A DNA stretch of 64,000 bases from Deltaproteobacteria bacterium (GCA_019310485.1 JAFDEF010000008.1:57638-121637); one strand, 5' to 3'; shown: positions 37,032 through 47,348, counted from the first letter of the stretch. Program-made: numbers and translations. The notes: generated by a model from the sequence alone, not told the origin.

Positions 37032-37748
37032 ATGGGAAAAGTGAGTGAGACATACAACCTTGAGGCAGTAAATCCGCAACTAGCTAGGCAATGGCATCCT
37101 ACGAAGAATGGAGACTTGACCCCCGCTGATGTCACACCTGGTTCTCACAGGAAAGTTTGGTGGGTTTGCGATAGGGGACATGAATGGAGGGCGATGATTT
37201 ACAGCAGGAATGCCGGAACCGGGTGTCCTTATTGTTCGGGTCTGGCTGTCAGCGAGGAGAACAATCTGGAGAGGGTCAATCCGGAACTAGCCAAACAATG
37301 GCACCCAACAAAGAATGGTTCCCTCACCCCGCGCGACGTAACCCCTTGCTCCCACAGGAAGGTCTGGTGGATATGTGAGAAGAACCATGAGTGGAAGGCC
37401 ACGATTGCCAACCGAAGTAACGGCAAGGGATGCCCCTATTGTAAAGGAAGGCTGGCAACCGAGGAAAACAATCTGGCTGTAAAGAGGCCGGAGATTGCAA
37501 AAGAATGGCATCCCACGAAGAATGGTTTCTTGACTCCTTGGCTGGTAACTCCGACATCACACAAAGAGGTTTGGTGGCTATGTGAAAAAGGGCACGAATG
37601 GCTGGAAAAGGTGAGCAACCGGGCTTACAATAGCGGGTGTCCTTATTGCCGCGGCAAGCTCAAAAGCGAAGATGACTTTATGCTTATAGAACCCTCTGAT
37701 CTACTTAGCAGGGCGTTGATGCGCCTCCAAATCAATGATCTGACGTAG
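37032..37748 (+). CDS. Triple-repeat probable zinc-ribbon protein (DUF4379-like)
   Basis: Three about 69-aa repeats of NNLxxxNPxLAxQWHPTKNGxLTPxDVTPxSHRKVWWxCxxGHEWxAxxxxRxxGxGCPYCxG. Confidence 0.85.
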   Translation: MGKVSETYNLEAVNPQLARQWHPTKNGDLTPADVTPGSHRKVWWVCDRGHEWRAMIYSRNAGTGCPYCSGLAVSEENNLERVNPELAKQWHPTKNGSLTPRDVTPCSHRKVWWICEKNHEWKATIANRSNGKGCPYCKGRLATEENNLAVKRPEIAKEWHPTKNGFLTPWLVTPTSHKEVWWLCEKGHEWLEKVSNRAYNSGCPYCRGKLKSEDDFMLIEPSDLLSRALMRLQINDLT

Positions 37749-37773
37749 GAAGGGAATCTAGTGTGCAGCCATG

Positions 37774-38391
37774 CTAGGGCTTGAGCAAAAGCTTCTGGCC
37801 GGGGTAGATATTCTGGTTCGCCTTCAAGTTGTTAATCTCGCGTAGCTTTTTGACCGAGACGCCGTAAATTCTGCTGATCCGGTAAAGCGTGTCTCCCCGT
37901 TTGACAATATGGTATTGAGATTCAGGTTTTAGGGAAGAGACAACGGATGCTTTTGGGGTCGCAGTTGCTTTCTTGGTTTTCAGCTTTTCCAGGTCCCGGG
38001 TGAGTTTTTCAACGCTCTGTGTCAGGCTCCTGTTGGATGCTTCCAGTTTGGATATTGACTTGTTCAAGGTCTTTACTTGCTTTTCAAGGGAGAGGAAGTT
38101 TTTCCCCACCGCCTCGACTCTTGCCACTCTGAGATCCATCTGGTCCACTTTATTCCTAAGAGCGTTCAAGTTCTTGGTAACGGGTTTTTGTCCTCCCCTG
38201 AAAAACATTGCCAGCAAGATGACGATAATAATAACACCCAGAATCCAAATTACCAGGGTATGTCCTTTTGATTTGAAACCGCGCGTGCTCTGTGTAGAAT
38301 CAAAATCTGCCTCCTGGGAAAGGGTCTCCTCCTCGGAAATGCCGGTGTCATCAAACACATCCAGGATTTCCTTGTCATTGTCCTGATCCAT
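37774..38391 (-). CDS. LysM domain protein with one transmembrane helix and a coiled coil
   Basis: TM VIWILGVIIIVILLAMFF; LysM YHIVKRGDTLYRISRIYGVSVKKLREINNLKANQNIYPGQKLLL. Confidence 0.85.
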   Translation of the reverse strand: MDQDNDKEILDVFDDTGISEEETLSQEADFDSTQSTRGFKSKGHTLVIWILGVIIIVILLAMFFRGGQKPVTKNLNALRNKVDQMDLRVARVEAVGKNFLSLEKQVKTLNKSISKLEASNRSLTQSVEKLTRDLEKLKTKKATATPKASVVSSLKPESQYHIVKRGDTLYRISRIYGVSVKKLREINNLKANQNIYPGQKLLLKP

Positions 38392-38464
38392 TTTCCCTCC
38401 TCCTTTTAAAGTGGGGTATGAAACTTGGCTGAGTACACGTGCGGAGATTATCGGTCTCCTGCGC

Positions 38465-39865
38465 TCAATCCAATAGCGATTTAATTGCCAGCGGCTTTAC
38501 CGGTATTCTTGTAGAAGCAGGGAGAATTTCATTGTCTTCTTCCTTTGTCGCTTTCGCATGGATGTGGATAAGATCACGAACTATTGGAGTGCAAATTCTC
38601 CCCTGGCAATTCCCCATCCCGATTCTTAGGGCCTTCCTCAGAGCACCGAGCGTGTTGTGGCCTTGTTGAATCGCCATGTTAATCTCTTTTATTGTGACAT
38701 TTTCGCAGCGACAAATCAAGGTTTCATCTGGAATTGCTTTAATAATCTCATCTGAACTCATGTGCAGCGAATTGAAATACCGGGCGAAGCAAAGCAGCCG
38801 CTCCCGCTTTTTTTGGTGGCGCGAAAAGACACTCTTTTCAACTTCTTTCCCCAGCCTTCGAAGTATTGACAGTGCTGCGATGTTACCTTCGTTCAAAGAT
38901 TTTGGCGCACCTCCGATGCCTGTAATTTCACCAGCAGCAAACACGTTCTCCACACTCGTTTCAAGGGTTTGATCCACCCTAACCACCCAGCCGCCTTTTG
39001 TTGTGTCGCTCTCGATTTCGCACCCCGCAACCTGGGCCAGTTCAATATTTGGGGTAAATCCATGGCCCACGGCAAGCGCCTCCGAGCTGTAGATTTTCTC
39101 AGTACCTGGCACCGCTCTCCCCAGCCTGTCAACTTTTGAAGTGACGACCTGTTCAAGCCTGTATCTGCCTCTTGCCTCGACGATTTTTGTGGCGTATCTC
39201 ACAGGAACACGCGCAAAGACTATCCTTGCTATCTGGCATGCGCTCTGGAGGAATCTTGAGGCATTGAAAAAGAGAAGCCCTGAAGGCGGAAGAGAATCCA
39301 TTAAGTGCTTCTGTTCAATTATTGACATGACCCTTCCTCTTTGTTGCAGGAGTTCCCATGCCACGGTGAAAAGAAAGGGACCTGAGCCTCCTACAAAGAT
39401 TTCCCTTGAAGGAAGTACCCCGAAACTTTTCACCAGGCTTTGAATTGCACCTGTGGAAAATACGCCCGGGAGCGTCCATCCCTTGAAAGGCAAAAATCTT
39501 TCTCTTGCGCCAGTGGCAAGGAGAATGATTTGGGGTCTTATCGTGGATATCTTTTTCTCATTGTCTTCCACCAGTAGTTCGTTTTGATCAGATATTGCCA
39601 GAACTTTTGTCCGATTCATGATGGCGACATTTTTTTCCTTGGCAAGAGTTATGAGCTTAAAACCTTTTTTTCTCATCAGATCCATAACATCCGTGAAGCT
39701 TGCTTTCCTGGTCGTGGGGCATCGTCTTAGGAACTGCCCGCCAATGTGGATATTTTCGTCCATAACCACGACTTTGACACCATACTCTGCAAGCTTACAT
39801 GCGGCGGCAATTCCGGCAAGCCCACTTCCGACAATGGCTACCTCGTATGCCAGCTTACTCATCAA
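38465..39865 (-). CDS. NAD(P)/FAD-dependent oxidoreductase with BFD-type [2Fe-2S] segment (HcnB-like)
   Basis: EVAIVGSGLAGIAAACKLAEYGVKVVVMDE, ILATGARERFLPFKGWTLPGV, LICRCENVTIKEIN...CQGRICTPIV. Confidence 0.85.
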   Translation of the reverse strand: MMSKLAYEVAIVGSGLAGIAAACKLAEYGVKVVVMDENIHIGGQFLRRCPTTRKASFTDVMDLMRKKGFKLITLAKEKNVAIMNRTKVLAISDQNELLVEDNEKKISTIRPQIILLATGARERFLPFKGWTLPGVFSTGAIQSLVKSFGVLPSREIFVGGSGPFLFTVAWELLQQRGRVMSIIEQKHLMDSLPPSGLLFFNASRFLQSACQIARIVFARVPVRYATKIVEARGRYRLEQVVTSKVDRLGRAVPGTEKIYSSEALAVGHGFTPNIELAQVAGCEIESDTTKGGWVVRVDQTLETSVENVFAAGEITGIGGAPKSLNEGNIAALSILRRLGKEVEKSVFSRHQKKRERLLCFARYFNSLHMSSDEIIKAIPDETLICRCENVTIKEINMAIQQGHNTLGALRKALRIGMGNCQGRICTPIVRDLIHIHAKATKEEDNEILPASTRIPVKPLAIKSLLD

Positions 39866-40136
39866 TCGCTATCTCCATCCCGTCTTCGACCTGCGCCATG
39901 CAGGCTCGCTCATTCGGCCTTCCGTTTATGGTGACCAGGCAATCATAGCAGACACCCATCCCGCAGAATGCTCCACGTCCCTCACCTGATCCGGGGGCTA
40001 TTCTCAATTTCACGTATCCTGAAGCAATAAGGGCTGCTAGAACACTTTCTCCCCTGCAGGCTACAACCTCACGGCCATTTACAACCAACCTAACTTTATC
40101 CTTTTTTGGAATAGGACTAATCCTCAAGCCGGCCAT
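39855..40136 (-). CDS. (2Fe-2S)-binding protein (HcnA-like)
   Basis: VRLVVNGREVVACRGESVLAALIASG...GAFCGMGVCYDCLVTINGRPNERACM; likely start 40136 rather than ORF-track 40214. Confidence 0.85.
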   Translation of the reverse strand: MAGLRISPIPKKDKVRLVVNGREVVACRGESVLAALIASGYVKLRIAPGSGEGRGAFCGMGVCYDCLVTINGRPNERACMAQVEDGMEIAIDE

Positions 40137-41292
40137 CTCTTTTTTCCTCAAATCTATCCAGAGCAAAATCCCCCAACTCAAAATCTGTCCGGCCTTCGGT
40201 AACAAGATCAGCAATCAGCTCACCTGTTATGGGGGCTAAACAGATACCGTCACCTTCATGCCCTGCAGCAATGATAAGCCCGTCAATGCCCGTAACCTTG
40301 CCCAGAATGGGCAATCCATCAGGGGTGTATGGCCTTAGCCCTGCAAAAGTCCTGATTATGTGTAAGTCTTTGAGTCCAGGGATCAGCTGTGTGGCGCGAT
40401 AGACTATAGTTTTCATGGCTTTCCATGTTGTTCTTTTATCAAAACCCACAAATTCTCGCGTAGCGCCCAGAAGAAAGTTCCCGCTCATTGTCTGCTCTGC
40501 AGATGTGCCAGCCTCCTGCGCTTCACCTAATCCAGCGGCCTGCTTCACCTCTAAATATTTTGCAGATATTAAGCCCCTTTTAAGCAACTGGGGGCCTGTT
40601 TCAGTGACAACGACCTGGCCGCGGCGCGGTATGATAGGAATTTTCGTTTTAACCATTTTGCCGACATCCGGTGCATTAACCCCGGCAGCATTAATTATGA
40701 TCGGCGTTGCTATTTTGCCTCTACATGTTATTACTGATTCTACCCTGCCTTCTCCTAATCCTATGTCAGTAACTCTTGTAAGCGGGAAAACCTTAACGCC
40801 TGATCGCTTTGCTGCTTCCAGGAAAGCAAGACTCAGATATATTGGGTTTACCTGCCCATCAAGAGGACAGTGAACAGCAGCAACGAAATTTTCCGAGAGA
40901 CAGGGCTCAAGCTCCCTTGCCTCCTGCCTGTCAAGAAAAGAGACCTCAAGGCCCAGCTTTTTTTCTCTGGCTATGTGGCAGTCTATTGATTGGAGTTCTT
41001 CTTCCTTTTCAACTATTATCAAACCGCCCTCATTCCTGTACTCGATCTCAGCGCCAAGTTCCTCGTTGAGTCCCGCAAATCTTTTCTTGCTTTCCAAGGC
41101 CAAGGCCAGATGAGCTCCGGTTTTCTTGGATTGAAGGAAGATCAGGCCCCCGCAGGCACTCGAAGTGCCGGACACCAATTCTCCCTGTTCAAGGAGCACG
41201 GCACGCACTTTTTTCTTTGAAAGGTAATAGGCTATCGAAGCTCCTATTACCCCTCCTCCAATGATGACTGTATCTGCTGTGTGCGGTAACAC
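40117..41292 (-). CDS. FAD-dependent amino-acid oxidase/dehydrogenase family protein (DadA/HcnC-like)
   Basis: TVIIGGGVIGASIAYYLSKKKVRAVLLEQGELVSGTSSACGGLIF; C-terminal RTFAGLRPYTPDGLPILG. Confidence 0.88.
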   Translation of the reverse strand: MLPHTADTVIIGGGVIGASIAYYLSKKKVRAVLLEQGELVSGTSSACGGLIFLQSKKTGAHLALALESKKRFAGLNEELGAEIEYRNEGGLIIVEKEEELQSIDCHIAREKKLGLEVSFLDRQEARELEPCLSENFVAAVHCPLDGQVNPIYLSLAFLEAAKRSGVKVFPLTRVTDIGLGEGRVESVITCRGKIATPIIINAAGVNAPDVGKMVKTKIPIIPRRGQVVVTETGPQLLKRGLISAKYLEVKQAAGLGEAQEAGTSAEQTMSGNFLLGATREFVGFDKRTTWKAMKTIVYRATQLIPGLKDLHIIRTFAGLRPYTPDGLPILGKVTGIDGLIIAAGHEGDGICLAPITGELIADLVTEGRTDFELGDFALDRFEEKRDGRLED

Positions 41293-41398
41293 TTTCTACC
41301 TCCAAAGAGGTTGCCGGAAAACGCACGTCTGCGGTACTATCCTCATCAAATCACCTAGCTCCATGATTGTAACAGATCTAGCTGCACACAGAAAGGAT

Positions 41399-41761
41399 TC
41401 AGAGAGCAATAGCTCCTGTTGTGCAAACCCTGACACATTGTGGTTTTCCTCCACAAAGGTCGCAGTGGTAGGCAATCTGGCCGGAAGAGGGAAGGGCGTT
41501 AAAAGGACAGCGTTCGGCCCTACTTTTGTCCCATATGAATTTTTTTCTCTCAGCACTCGCTTTAACCTGTTCCCCTTCAATACATGTCATCTGTTTGCAC
41601 TGGCGGCACAAAACAGGTTGGCTGAGGCTGGTATTAAGATCGTCTTTCTTGACCCTGATAGCTGATTTTTCAGTATTTATAACACCGAGGTGAAGTATGG
41701 AGCAGACCATTCCACAAAGATGGCAACCACTGCATTTTTTCTTGTCAATCTTGATTTTCAT
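41399..41761 (-). CDS. 4Fe-4S ferredoxin-type protein associated with AOR
   Basis: KKCSGCHLCGMVCSILH, CRQCKQMTC, CDLCGGKPQCVRVC. Confidence 0.88.
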   Translation of the reverse strand: MKIKIDKKKCSGCHLCGMVCSILHLGVINTEKSAIRVKKDDLNTSLSQPVLCRQCKQMTCIEGEQVKASAERKKFIWDKSRAERCPFNALPSSGQIAYHCDLCGGKPQCVRVCTTGAIAL

Positions 41762-43695
41762 TAGCCCAATCCGAGTTTTCTAAGAGTGGTTTTCCTCGGT
41801 CTCCCGTTTTTATCCCAACCATGAAGGCGGTAGTATTCATCCAGCATACTATTAAAGCCCTCTTTTGAGATAACTTCCCCCTTTGCAGGTCCTTCAGGGA
41901 TGGGTTCTTCAAAGTACCTTTTAGGAAGAGTGTCGTCCGGGCGTGATATGCCGTCGCGTACAAGCATTATTCTTTCCAGGGTGCAAATCCTCTCCCCAAT
42001 CCTTTTGAGTGCCCCAGGGGTTAGTTTAAGGCCGGTACACAGCAAAATAAGTCTCGAAAATTCATTGTATTGAGGAGCATGGGGGCTTGAGAAAACAGTT
42101 AGGAAGCGGCAAAATCCGATCGCATCACACAAGGCATTAAGAACCTCATGCCACCAGACCATTCTCCCTTTTCCTGAATAGGAATTGAGTTCCTTGCTGA
42201 TGGGGCCGCCGTAGATTTTTTTGAGGACCTCCTCTGGTAGCCCTAAGACGTCTATGGAAGGTCTGCTCCTCATGTGGCAGGCTCCACGGCTGGCGGTGGC
42301 CATTCCCAGGGCAAAACTCTTGGGGAGCCTCTCGTCGGTCATCTCAAGCGGGAAATTCTTAACCCCGAGTAGGTACTCTGATGATTCTTCCCCAAAAAAA
42401 CTCTTTGCGTAGGGACCCTGAGCCAGTATATCTCCAAAGCCCTTTCGGTTGGCAATACGGTGGATTATTTCACAAATAAGCTTTCCATCCCCCCAAATTA
42501 GAGGCACCTCAGTCAGTTCCTGATCGATAATGCCTCGCTGATAGAGCTCCATGGCCCACGCAATATATGTGCCTGTTGAAATGGTATCAAGCCCGTAACG
42601 GTTACACAACTCTGTGGCATAGATAATGTCTTGAAGATCCATGCACCCAAGCTTGGTTCCAAGGGATCCTATGGAGGCATATTCCGGGCCCTCCACTCTC
42701 ATCCCCTCGTACTTCCCTTCTTTTATCCATAGTCGGTGCCTGCAGTGAACAGGACAGCTAAAGCACGCCACCATGCCGGTAGAGTAAGGATCGAGGGCTT
42801 CTGCTTCTAGCAAGTATCCCCGGGAACCAACAGAGGTATACTGATTATTTCGCACGCTCAGAAAACCCATGGTATTTGCATTGTGAAAAAGAAGAGGGGT
42901 GCCGTTTTTCGAAAGAGCATTTGCCCACTTTGTTCCCATCAGTTTTTTCAGGTTCCCAAGGTAACACCTCAAGTATTTCTTGGGCTCTGCGACCTTCATA
43001 TCCAGGGTCCCCCTGACAGCTACAGCCTTCAAGTTCTTGGAGCCCATGACAGCACCCATCCCGGTCCTTCCGGCAGAGTTTTTCAGTCCTGAGCGGATAG
43101 AGGCAAATCTCACCAGGTTTTCCCCGGCTTGTCCGATGCATGCAACCTGGATTTTTTCATCTCCCAGTTCCAGGCGAATCTTTCTCTGCGTTTCAAGCGC
43201 GTCAAGCCCCTGAAGTTTGGAAGCATCCCGAATCTGTACCTCATTGTCCCTGATAAATAGGTAAACGGGTCTCTTACTCTTTTCCTTAATTAGAAGGTGG
43301 CTGAACCCAGTTTTTACCAGCTCGGCCCCAAACGCACCTCCCATGTTTGAATCCCCAAGGTGGCCTGATTCCGGTGACTTGGAGGTGATATTGATACGCG
43401 AGCCGAACCCTAGAGTGCCAGTGAGAAGGCCTGCGCCAAAAATGAGAGGGTTTTGGGGTGATAGGGGATCCAGGTCAGGGGTGTATCGCCGGGAGAGGAG
43501 ATACATGTTTATCCCTCTTCCGCCAAGGAATTTCTCGCGTAGGTCAAGAGGAATAGACTCGGTCTTAATAGTTTCGTTTTGAAGGTCAATAAAAGCTATT
43601 TTCCTGTCTAGCACCATGGTTGACTTCGACCACAATTCCCTTTTTTGTAAATTTATTACCTTTCTCCATGCGTGCACCATATAAGATGAAGACAT
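41761..43695 (-). CDS. Aldehyde:ferredoxin oxidoreductase family protein (tungsten/molybdopterin)
   Basis: FLGGRGINMYLLSRR, NPLIFGAGLLTGTLGFGSRINITSKSPESGHLGDSNMGGAFGAELVKTGF, CFSCPVHCRH; likely start MVLDRKIAFIDL. Confidence 0.93.
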   Translation of the reverse strand: MSSSYMVHAWRKVINLQKRELWSKSTMVLDRKIAFIDLQNETIKTESIPLDLREKFLGGRGINMYLLSRRYTPDLDPLSPQNPLIFGAGLLTGTLGFGSRINITSKSPESGHLGDSNMGGAFGAELVKTGFSHLLIKEKSKRPVYLFIRDNEVQIRDASKLQGLDALETQRKIRLELGDEKIQVACIGQAGENLVRFASIRSGLKNSAGRTGMGAVMGSKNLKAVAVRGTLDMKVAEPKKYLRCYLGNLKKLMGTKWANALSKNGTPLLFHNANTMGFLSVRNNQYTSVGSRGYLLEAEALDPYSTGMVACFSCPVHCRHRLWIKEGKYEGMRVEGPEYASIGSLGTKLGCMDLQDIIYATELCNRYGLDTISTGTYIAWAMELYQRGIIDQELTEVPLIWGDGKLICEIIHRIANRKGFGDILAQGPYAKSFFGEESSEYLLGVKNFPLEMTDERLPKSFALGMATASRGACHMRSRPSIDVLGLPEEVLKKIYGGPISKELNSYSGKGRMVWWHEVLNALCDAIGFCRFLTVFSSPHAPQYNEFSRLILLCTGLKLTPGALKRIGERICTLERIMLVRDGISRPDDTLPKRYFEEPIPEGPAKGEVISKEGFNSMLDEYYRLHGWDKNGRPRKTTLRKLGLG

Positions 43696-43912
43696 CTGGT
43701 GTCAATAATGGTGATTCCTTAAAACGGAAAAGGTTTGCTCCCCCATCAGGTCAAAGGGCAAAGGGAGTGCTCAAAAGCAAGTTCCAACAATAGAAAGGAT
43801 GAAATACCTTGACACCCGTTCCATGCTAATTAGAATAGCGGCCGTATAAAAGCAAAAGTGAGAATAAACTGTTTGACCACTTAAGCGGAATTTCTCGGCG
43901 GAAGGAAGTTCA

Positions 43913-44329
43913 ATGTCAAAAGACGGCTGGCACGAGACAAAGATCCGGGTAAGATACAAAGACACTGACAGACTTGGTGTGGTCTACTACGGGAACTACC
44001 TGACATTCTTCGAGGTGGGGCGAGCAGAATTCATGCGTGACCTAGGATTTCCCTATTCAAAGCTTGAGTCTGAAGGCTACACCCTTGTAGTGACCGAAGC
44101 TTCTGCAAAATATCACGGCAATGTGGGATACGACGCACTGGTAACTGTAAGGACAAGCGTCACCCAGTTGAAACCCGTCAGGGTGCGCTTTGATTACCAG
44201 GTGGTCAGCGACGGAGGCCGCTTGCTGGTAAGTGGGCACACGGTTCATGCGTGTATGGACTCAAATATGAAGCCTACGAGAATCCCGGCCCCTGTGAGAA
44301 AAGTCATTGAGCAAAATCTTAAACCCTGA
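43913..44329 (+). CDS. Hotdog-fold acyl-CoA thioesterase (YbgC/4HBT-like)
   Basis: IRVRYKDTDRLGVVYYGNYLTFFEVGRAEFMRDLGFPY. Confidence 0.92.
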   Translation: MSKDGWHETKIRVRYKDTDRLGVVYYGNYLTFFEVGRAEFMRDLGFPYSKLESEGYTLVVTEASAKYHGNVGYDALVTVRTSVTQLKPVRVRFDYQVVSDGGRLLVSGHTVHACMDSNMKPTRIPAPVRKVIEQNLKP

Positions 44330-44360
44330 AAAAAGAAACACTTAAGCATTACGAAATTTA

Positions 44361-44777
44361 CTACAGCTTGAATTTTCCCTTGAAATAGGTGCTTTTGACG
44401 CTCTTGGCTTTGTCTTTGGCCCATGACTCCAGGCCCATCTTCTTGATCAGACAGAGGTTGAATACCTTGGTGTTGTGGGGGAATTCTGAGGCTCGATCTG
44501 CGTATGGATGTAAATTGTCACAGGGGAAATCTCCACATTCAAAACAAAACCTGATCCCCTTTTGCTCTGTGCATTGAAAAACAGAACAGGGTTCATTCAT
44601 GCCAAGAAAAGCGATTGTGCCGCCTTCATTCCTGCACCCCTGGCAAATTGCTTTCTCAAAGGGGATACCCTGCTTTTTGGCAATAACAGTTCTAAGTTCC
44701 TGGTTTTCGTTCGCAAGGTACATGGGGCAATTAAAACAATCAAGCCCACAGGGCGCTGTCATTTGCTGGTAATCCAT
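44361..44777 (-). CDS. DUF3795 family protein
   Basis: TAPCGLDCFNCPMYLAN...CQGCRNEGGT...FCFECGDFPCDNLHPYADRA. Confidence 0.82.
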   Translation of the reverse strand: MDYQQMTAPCGLDCFNCPMYLANENQELRTVIAKKQGIPFEKAICQGCRNEGGTIAFLGMNEPCSVFQCTEQKGIRFCFECGDFPCDNLHPYADRASEFPHNTKVFNLCLIKKMGLESWAKDKAKSVKSTYFKGKFKL

Positions 44778-44902
44778 TTTCAGCCTCCTTTCATCCGGCG
44801 AATGAGTTTTCCTTGGAAACAGATAAGCCAGTTAGGGTAAAAAGTCACGCCAAAATGCAAGAATATTTTGCAAAAAAGGGCTTTTGAAAGTATTGTGGGC
44901 AC

Positions 44903-45694
44903 ATGAAGGAGCAGCAACTGGAAATAGTTTTCAACAGGCAGATAAACTCCAATGCCTGGCTGATGGGACTGAATGCCCCTGAGATGGCAAAGTCGGCAAG
45001 ACCGGGGCAGTTTGTAATGATCAGGGTAAGCAGGTCAATGCACCCTCTTCTGAGGAGGCCTTTTTCTATATGCGGCACAAAAGACACCCTCATGCTGATC
45101 CTCTACCGGGTAGTCGGACAGGGGACGGCCATTATGGCGCATGCTAGCCACGGACAAAAATTCTCTGTGCTTGGTCCATTGGGAAGGGGCTTTACATTTC
45201 CCGATGCTGAGGGAAGCATCGTACTGGTGGGAGGAGGGATTGGTGTTGCCCCCCTCTTTTTTCTTGCGCAGAATCTGAAAAAGCATAGATTCCTTTTCAT
45301 GGCCGGATTTGGTTCAGCAGACGAGATCATTCCAGTAGGCGAGGTTATTGGCACCCAAATAGATGTATCCATTGCAACGGATGATGGGTCAATAGGTCAT
45401 AAGGGCCCTGTAACGGAGCTTCTTGAAAAGTACATCGCGGGTCGGGACATCAACAAAAAGGCGATATCCCTTTTCACGTGTGGCCCAAAGCCCATGCTCA
45501 AGAGAATCGCTGATATGTCCAAAGACCAGAGGTTTTGGTGCGAAGTTTCTCTTGAAGCATCCATGGCATGCGGTGTCGGAGCGTGTCAGGGATGTGCAGT
45601 GAAGGCAGCTTCTGGCAAAGACAAGGCTTACTACCATGTTTGTAAGGATGGCCCGGTATTCGCCATAACCTCCATAGATTGGGCTAGTTATTGA
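44903..45694 (+). CDS. pyrK: Dihydroorotate dehydrogenase electron transfer subunit
   Basis: [12 protein letters not shown]...[53 protein letters not shown]. Confidence 0.93.
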   Translation: MKEQQLEIVFNRQINSNAWLMGLNAPEMAKSARPGQFVMIRVSRSMHPLLRRPFSICGTKDTLMLILYRVVGQGTAIMAHASHGQKFSVLGPLGRGFTFPDAEGSIVLVGGGIGVAPLFFLAQNLKKHRFLFMAGFGSADEIIPVGEVIGTQIDVSIATDDGSIGHKGPVTELLEKYIAGRDINKKAISLFTCGPKPMLKRIADMSKDQRFWCEVSLEASMACGVGACQGCAVKAASGKDKAYYHVCKDGPVFAITSIDWASY

Positions 45695-45719
45695 TGAGGA
45701 ATCTTTTAGGGAAGAGAGC

Positions 45720-46655
45720 ATGAACCAACTCACACCTGATCTCAGCGTGAAGCTTGGCCCGCTGGAGCTACAAAATCCGGTTATGACATCATCAGGCACT
45801 TTCGGGTACGGGCTTGAATTTGATGAACTTGTTGACCTGAATTTGCTTGGAGCGATTGTTGTAAAGGGGATCTCCTTGAAGCCCATGACAGGTAACCCTC
45901 CCCCAAGGATTGTGGAAACACCGTGCGGAATGTTGAATGCCATTGGCCTGGCAAATGTAGGACTCGAAGCCTTTCTCAAAGAAAAACTCCCAAAGCTTCG
46001 CAAATTTCGTACCAAGGTCATCGTAAATATTTACGGCCACCACATAGATGAATACGCGGAACTTGCTTCGGCGCTAAAAGGCGTTGACGGAGTTGCGGCT
46101 CTGGAAGTGAATGTCTCATGCCCCAATGTTGAGCAGGGTGGAATGGCCTTCGGGGTTGATCCTGATGCTTCTGCCCGAGTGACAGAGCAAGTTCGAAAAA
46201 GCACTGATAAGCCTGTGATAGTTAAACTAAGCCCCAACGTGACAGATATCCGCATTATTGCTAAGGCAGTAGAGTCGGCAGGCGCCCATGCAGTTTCGCT
46301 CATAAATACACTTACAGGTATGGCCATCGATATTGAGACACGAAAGCCCAAGCTGGCCAATATTCGTGGCGGACTCTCAGGGCCTGCGATAAAGCCTGTT
46401 GCCCTTCACATGGTCTATCAGGTTGCTAACGCAGTTGATATTCCCGTTGTGGGCATCGGCGGAATCGTGGACTACAGGGATGCCCTGGAGTTTTTTATTG
46501 CAGGTGCCAGGGCAGTGGAGATCGGGACCGCTAATTTTGTCAACCCAAGGGCAACGCTGGACATACTGGAAGGTATCACCGAGTATTGCCAACAAAAAGG
46601 AATCCACCACATCACAGACATCATGGCCACCTTGGGGTCAAACCTACACATTTGA
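45720..46655 (+). CDS. pyrD: Dihydroorotate dehydrogenase, catalytic subunit; last residues and stop contributed by a MITE-like element
   Basis: [57 protein letters not shown]; ends LGSNLHI-stop inside repeat 46634-46750. Confidence 0.94.
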   Translation: MNQLTPDLSVKLGPLELQNPVMTSSGTFGYGLEFDELVDLNLLGAIVVKGISLKPMTGNPPPRIVETPCGMLNAIGLANVGLEAFLKEKLPKLRKFRTKVIVNIYGHHIDEYAELASALKGVDGVAALEVNVSCPNVEQGGMAFGVDPDASARVTEQVRKSTDKPVIVKLSPNVTDIRIIAKAVESAGAHAVSLINTLTGMAIDIETRKPKLANIRGGLSGPAIKPVALHMVYQVANAVDIPVVGIGGIVDYRDALEFFIAGARAVEIGTANFVNPRATLDILEGITEYCQQKGIHHITDIMATLGSNLHI

Positions 46656-46750
46656 CACAATACTTCAAGAAAGGATGAGGAAAGAATTAGAGGTGGAAAG
46701 ACTCAGGGGTGTCAAAGAGCCGCTTCTGTCAAATGTGTAGGTTTGACCCC
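46634..46750. mobile_element. MITE-like element copy 1, 117 bp, 24-bp perfect terminal inverted repeats
   Basis: GGGGTCAAACCTACACATTTGACA...TGTCAAATGTGTAGGTTTGACCCC; second copy at 50409-50524. Confidence 0.88.
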
Positions 46751-47339
46751 TTCAACTTCAAGCCTCGGCGAAAAGCTTTTATGTTCAGGCCACGGAGCTG
46801 GGAAGAAGTTGATGACTGGATGATGCTTTCAAATGTACGTGGTGAAAGGGGAATCCATCCGGAACCGTAAAGAGCACCTAACATGACCATATTGAGAACC
46901 TGAATATTCCCGAGCTCTTTCGCCACCCGCGTGGCATTAATGAACGCAGTTTTTGAAGTAAGATTCTCGATGGCAGAGTGGAGCTCTTGAGCTTCAGGGT
47001 ACTGAAAGCGACCTGCCTGAACCCCAATGGGCCAAACGGGTTGATCATTAATGATGGCGCGTGTGGTTTCTCTGCCAAACTGGGTCAGGATTCTTAAAGC
47101 CTCCAGCGGCTCAAATGCGACAAGAATATCCAGGGAACGGCAGGGTATCAAGGGAGGCAAAAGGTATCCCTTGAATAACCTTACATGGCTGGCCACAGAT
47201 CCCCCTCGCTGGGTAAGACCAAACACATCACCGACCGTAACCTCCCAACCAGCCTCAAGACCAGCAGTAGCAAGAAGCTTTGCAGCCAGCACGTTGCCCT
47301 GCCCGCCAACGCCTGTGATAATGATATTGATACCCATGT
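46729..47339 (-). CDS. iorB: Indolepyruvate:ferredoxin oxidoreductase beta subunit; C-terminal residues contributed by MITE-like element
   Basis: MGINIIITGVGGQGNVLAAKLLATAGLEAGWEVTVGDVFGLTQRGGSVASHVRL; ends KGSNLHI-stop; ORF track extends upstream to 47436. Confidence 0.9.
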
Positions 47340-47348
47340 TTTCGGTAC

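Noticed and set aside
36908-37618. Several 60-78 aa minus-strand ORFs with shared PFFVGCHCLASSG-type peptides across 36908-37618
   Set aside because: They are antisense shadows of the repeated zinc-ribbon gene; the shared peptides are the reverse frame of the QWHPTKNG repeats.
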